Source: JBKGYG01 sp046546235
GTDB taxonomy: Bacteria > Bacillota > Clostridia > Lachnospirales > DSM-24629
Assembly (NCBI GenBank): GCA_046546235.1
Contig: JBKGYG010000076.1
Location: forward strand, 1-6,189
Reading direction: 5' to 3'
Length of the DNA stretch: 6,189 nt
Position numbers and translations under genes: made by a program
Notes under the pieces: generated by a model
Databases searched by the model: none
Told to the model about the DNA's origin: nothing
The model's input: the letters and a program-made list of their open reading frames with translations, nothing else
In this document: positions 4,422-6,189 of the stretch, in pieces
How the letters are laid out: each line of letters opens with the position of its first letter
How positions within the stretch are numbered: position 1 is the stretch's first letter

Positions 4422-6176
4422 ATGAAACGTAAAACAACAGAAAAATTCAAGCAAGAAGTCTTTGATTTAGTAGGATATGAATATCAAGTATTAAGTATGT
4501 ATAAGACTGCTAGGAAAAAGATAAAGATGAAGCATCAAGAATGTAATAGAGAATATTGGGTTAGACCTTATTCTTTTTTGGCAGGAAATAGATGCCCTCA
4601 TTGTAATGGTACTTTTAAAAAAACAACTAAACAATTTAAAGCAGAAGTAAAAAAGAAAGTAGGGGATAAATACGAAATTATCGGTAAGTATGTTAATGCA
4701 AAAACAAAAATAAAAATGAAACATAAGGATTGTAATGAAATTTACATGGTAACCCCTGATGATTTTCTTAATCAAAATACCAGGTGCCCTTATTGTTATG
4801 GAACGAAAAAGAAGACAACCAAAGAATTTATAGAAGAAATTTCAAATTTGTATAATAATGAATACAAGGTCTTAGGGGATTACAAAAATGCTCATACAAA
4901 AATTTTAGTACAACATAAGTGTGGTTATAAATATAAAGTAAAACCAAATAATTTACTAAATAATAAGAGCTGTCCAGAATGTGCAAGAGAATCATCTAGA
5001 AAAAAACAGGCAAAAAACACCAAACAATTTATTAATGAAGTAAAAGAGCAGGTTAAAGACAAGTACACTGTGCTTGGAAAATATATTAATGCTAAAACTA
5101 AAGTGAAAATGAAACATAATGAGTGTAGTCATATTTATGTCGTTACACCTGATCAGTTTTTAAATAATCAAACTAGATGCCCTAAATGCTTTAGCAATTC
5201 TAAAAAAACAACATCAGAGTATAAGGAGCAATTACATGCCGTTCATGGTAATGAATATAAAGTTTTAAGTGATTATAAAGGCAACAAACAAAAAATATTT
5301 ATTGAACATACAGTTTGTGGTTGGAAGTGGTATACACTTCCTTATAACTTATTAAAAGGACATGGCTGTCCTAAGTGTTCTGGAAACTTACCAAGTAATA
5401 CAGAAGAATTTAAAGAAAAGGTATATAAATTAGAAGGAAATAAGTATATCGTGTTGGGACCTTATATCAATGCTGATACACCTATAAAGCTAAAACATAA
5501 AATTTCTTCATGTGGTTACGAATGGGAAACGCCACCAAAAGTATTTCTTAAAGGTCATAGATGCCCAAAATGTGCAGGAATAGTTAAGAAAACTACTGAA
5601 TCATTCAAACAAGAAATTTACGACCTCGAAGGAGATAAATATTCTGTAATAGGAAATTATATTAATACTAACACTCCAATTAGGATAATTCATAATGAAT
5701 GTGGTCATGAATTTAAACCATATCCATATTCTTTTCTAAGTGGCACCAGATGTCCAAGGTGTGCCAGTTCTAAAATAGAAAAGTTATTTATTGAATTTCT
5801 TGAAAATATAGGCTTGAAAAGAGGTCTAGATTATAATCACAATACTATAATCCCAGGCTGTAAACTTGATAAACATCTAAGATTTGACTTTCAAATATAT
5901 GTTAATGAAGAAGAATATTATCTGATAGAATTTGACGGTCAATTCCACTATAAAAATATAATGGGTATTGAACAGTTAAAATTACAAGTAAAGAGAGACT
6001 TTATTAAAGATGAATTCTGCCTGGACAATAATATTAAGCTAATAAGAATTCCATATTGGGAATTCCAAACAATTAAGAATATTATTCAAACTTATGAACA
6101 GAAATTATTGAGACAACTTATTGTCAAAGATAAATTTAAAAAGCATTTAGAAGATAATTATTTTATGGCAGTGTAA
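4422..6176 (+). CDS. Seven-zinc-repeat protein with C-terminal Vsr-like endonuclease domain, 584 aa
   Basis: Residues 3-447 are seven tandem units of about 60-65 residues, each beginning KKTTxxFKxEV and holding a His-Cys pair and a CPxC knuckle. The ligand sets are H38/C41/C58/C61, H101/C104/C122/C125, H165/C167/C184/C187, H232/C235/C253/C256, H296/C299/C316/C319, H359/C364/C381/C384 and H424/C427/C444/C447. Each can bind one zinc, and such repeats are expected to read DNA. Residues 450-565 form a PD-(D/E)XK/Vsr-like nuclease: Glu453 in SKIEKLF, Asp489 in RFDF, IEFDGQFHY with Glu503, Asp505 and His509, then RDFIKDEFC (Asp526) and IKLIRIPY. This pattern fits the EDxHD homing-endonuclease family exemplified by phage I-Bth0305I, so a homing or site-specific nuclease is likely; a defence nuclease is the alternative. 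The gene is intact, with no partner gene visible. Confidence 0.8.
   Translation: MKRKTTEKFKQEVFDLVGYEYQVLSMYKTARKKIKMKHQECNREYWVRPYSFLAGNRCPHCNGTFKKTTKQFKAEVKKKVGDKYEIIGKYVNAKTKIKMKHKDCNEIYMVTPDDFLNQNTRCPYCYGTKKKTTKEFIEEISNLYNNEYKVLGDYKNAHTKILVQHKCGYKYKVKPNNLLNNKSCPECARESSRKKQAKNTKQFINEVKEQVKDKYTVLGKYINAKTKVKMKHNECSHIYVVTPDQFLNNQTRCPKCFSNSKKTTSEYKEQLHAVHGNEYKVLSDYKGNKQKIFIEHTVCGWKWYTLPYNLLKGHGCPKCSGNLPSNTEEFKEKVYKLEGNKYIVLGPYINADTPIKLKHKISSCGYEWETPPKVFLKGHRCPKCAGIVKKTTESFKQEIYDLEGDKYSVIGNYINTNTPIRIIHNECGHEFKPYPYSFLSGTRCPRCASSKIEKLFIEFLENIGLKRGLDYNHNTIIPGCKLDKHLRFDFQIYVNEEEYYLIEFDGQFHYKNIMGIEQLKLQVKRDFIKDEFCLDNNIKLIRIPYWEFQTIKNIIQTYEQKLLRQLIVKDKFKKHLEDNYFMAV
4428..5762 (+). repeat. Seven tandem coding repeats (zinc-knuckle units)
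   Basis: Approximate units are 4428-4607, 4617-4796, 4806-4982, 5013-5189, 5202-5378, 5394-5573 and 5586-5762. Units 2 and 4 are closest: over 44 aligned residues from DKY to CPxC about 30 are identical. Units 3 and 5 share NEYKVL and DYK, which suggests that a two-unit block (2-3) was copied to give 4-5. Unit 3 has a shortened His-x-Cys spacing and unit 6 a lengthened His-x4-Cys, against His-x2-Cys elsewhere. The linker between units 3 and 4 is about ten residues longer and basic (ESSRKKQAKN). Confidence 0.85.
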
Positions 6177-6189
6177 TATTTATCATAAA

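Noticed and set aside
4491..4775. Minus-strand frame of 94 codons opposite the zinc repeats
   Set aside because: It is antisense to clear zinc repeats; its Phe/Ile/Cys-rich product is the complement of Lys/Asn-rich codons.
4422..5762. CRISPR-like regularly spaced repeats
   Set aside because: The periodicity of about 190 bases is that of degenerate protein repeats; there are no identical short repeats with unique spacers.

Overview
This is a low-GC, AT-rich stretch with strong purine-rich Shine-Dalgarno sites (GGAGG, GAGGTGAT), most like a clostridial Firmicute. The content fits an accessory or decaying chromosomal or plasmid region: four clearly broken genes, one gene cut by the window edge, and stand-alone nuclease and papain-fold genes with no housekeeping neighbours. 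The species cannot be named from this sequence.

Left part (1-1533, minus strand). A two-gene unit reads right to left. The first gene encodes a 374-residue protein with an excisionase-like helix-turn-helix near its N-terminus and a long unrecognised acidic remainder. Eight to 23 bases after its stop begins a PD-(D/E)XK nuclease (PDDEXK_4 / PF14281 type) that runs off the left edge. The nuclease has no ATG. Its best-placed ribosome binding site points to an ATT start, with in-frame GTG codons as alternatives.

1534-1911 is a divergent control region. It contains a 42-bp imperfect palindrome centred on ATCGAT that covers the probable promoter of the HTH gene.

Middle (1912-3319, plus strand). 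An intact LRAT-like papain-fold protein of 173 residues abuts the wreck of a three-gene operon: the C-terminal end of a ComEC-type metallo-beta-lactamase hydrolase (two frameshifts, N-terminus gone), a lamin-tail-domain (LTD) gene with an in-frame TGA, and a DUF3006 gene with two frameshifts. The LRAT-like gene sits where the N-terminal part of the hydrolase should be.

3345-4141 (minus strand). An intact small membrane-anchored LysM protein (YneA-like in layout) lies downstream of a RadC/JAB-domain gene. That gene keeps its C-terminal metal-binding half but has no start codon and lacks its middle.

Right part (4143-6176, plus strand). A noncoding segment with mutually exclusive G-rich/C-rich pairings precedes the largest gene. 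It encodes 584 residues: seven tandem ~63-residue zinc-knuckle repeats (His-Cys...CPxC) followed by a Vsr-like (EDxHD-type) endonuclease domain. This layout is that of free-standing homing or phage-type endonucleases with repeat DNA-readers, and it is the most notable object in the window. No tRNA, rRNA, CRISPR array or complete insertion sequence was seen.
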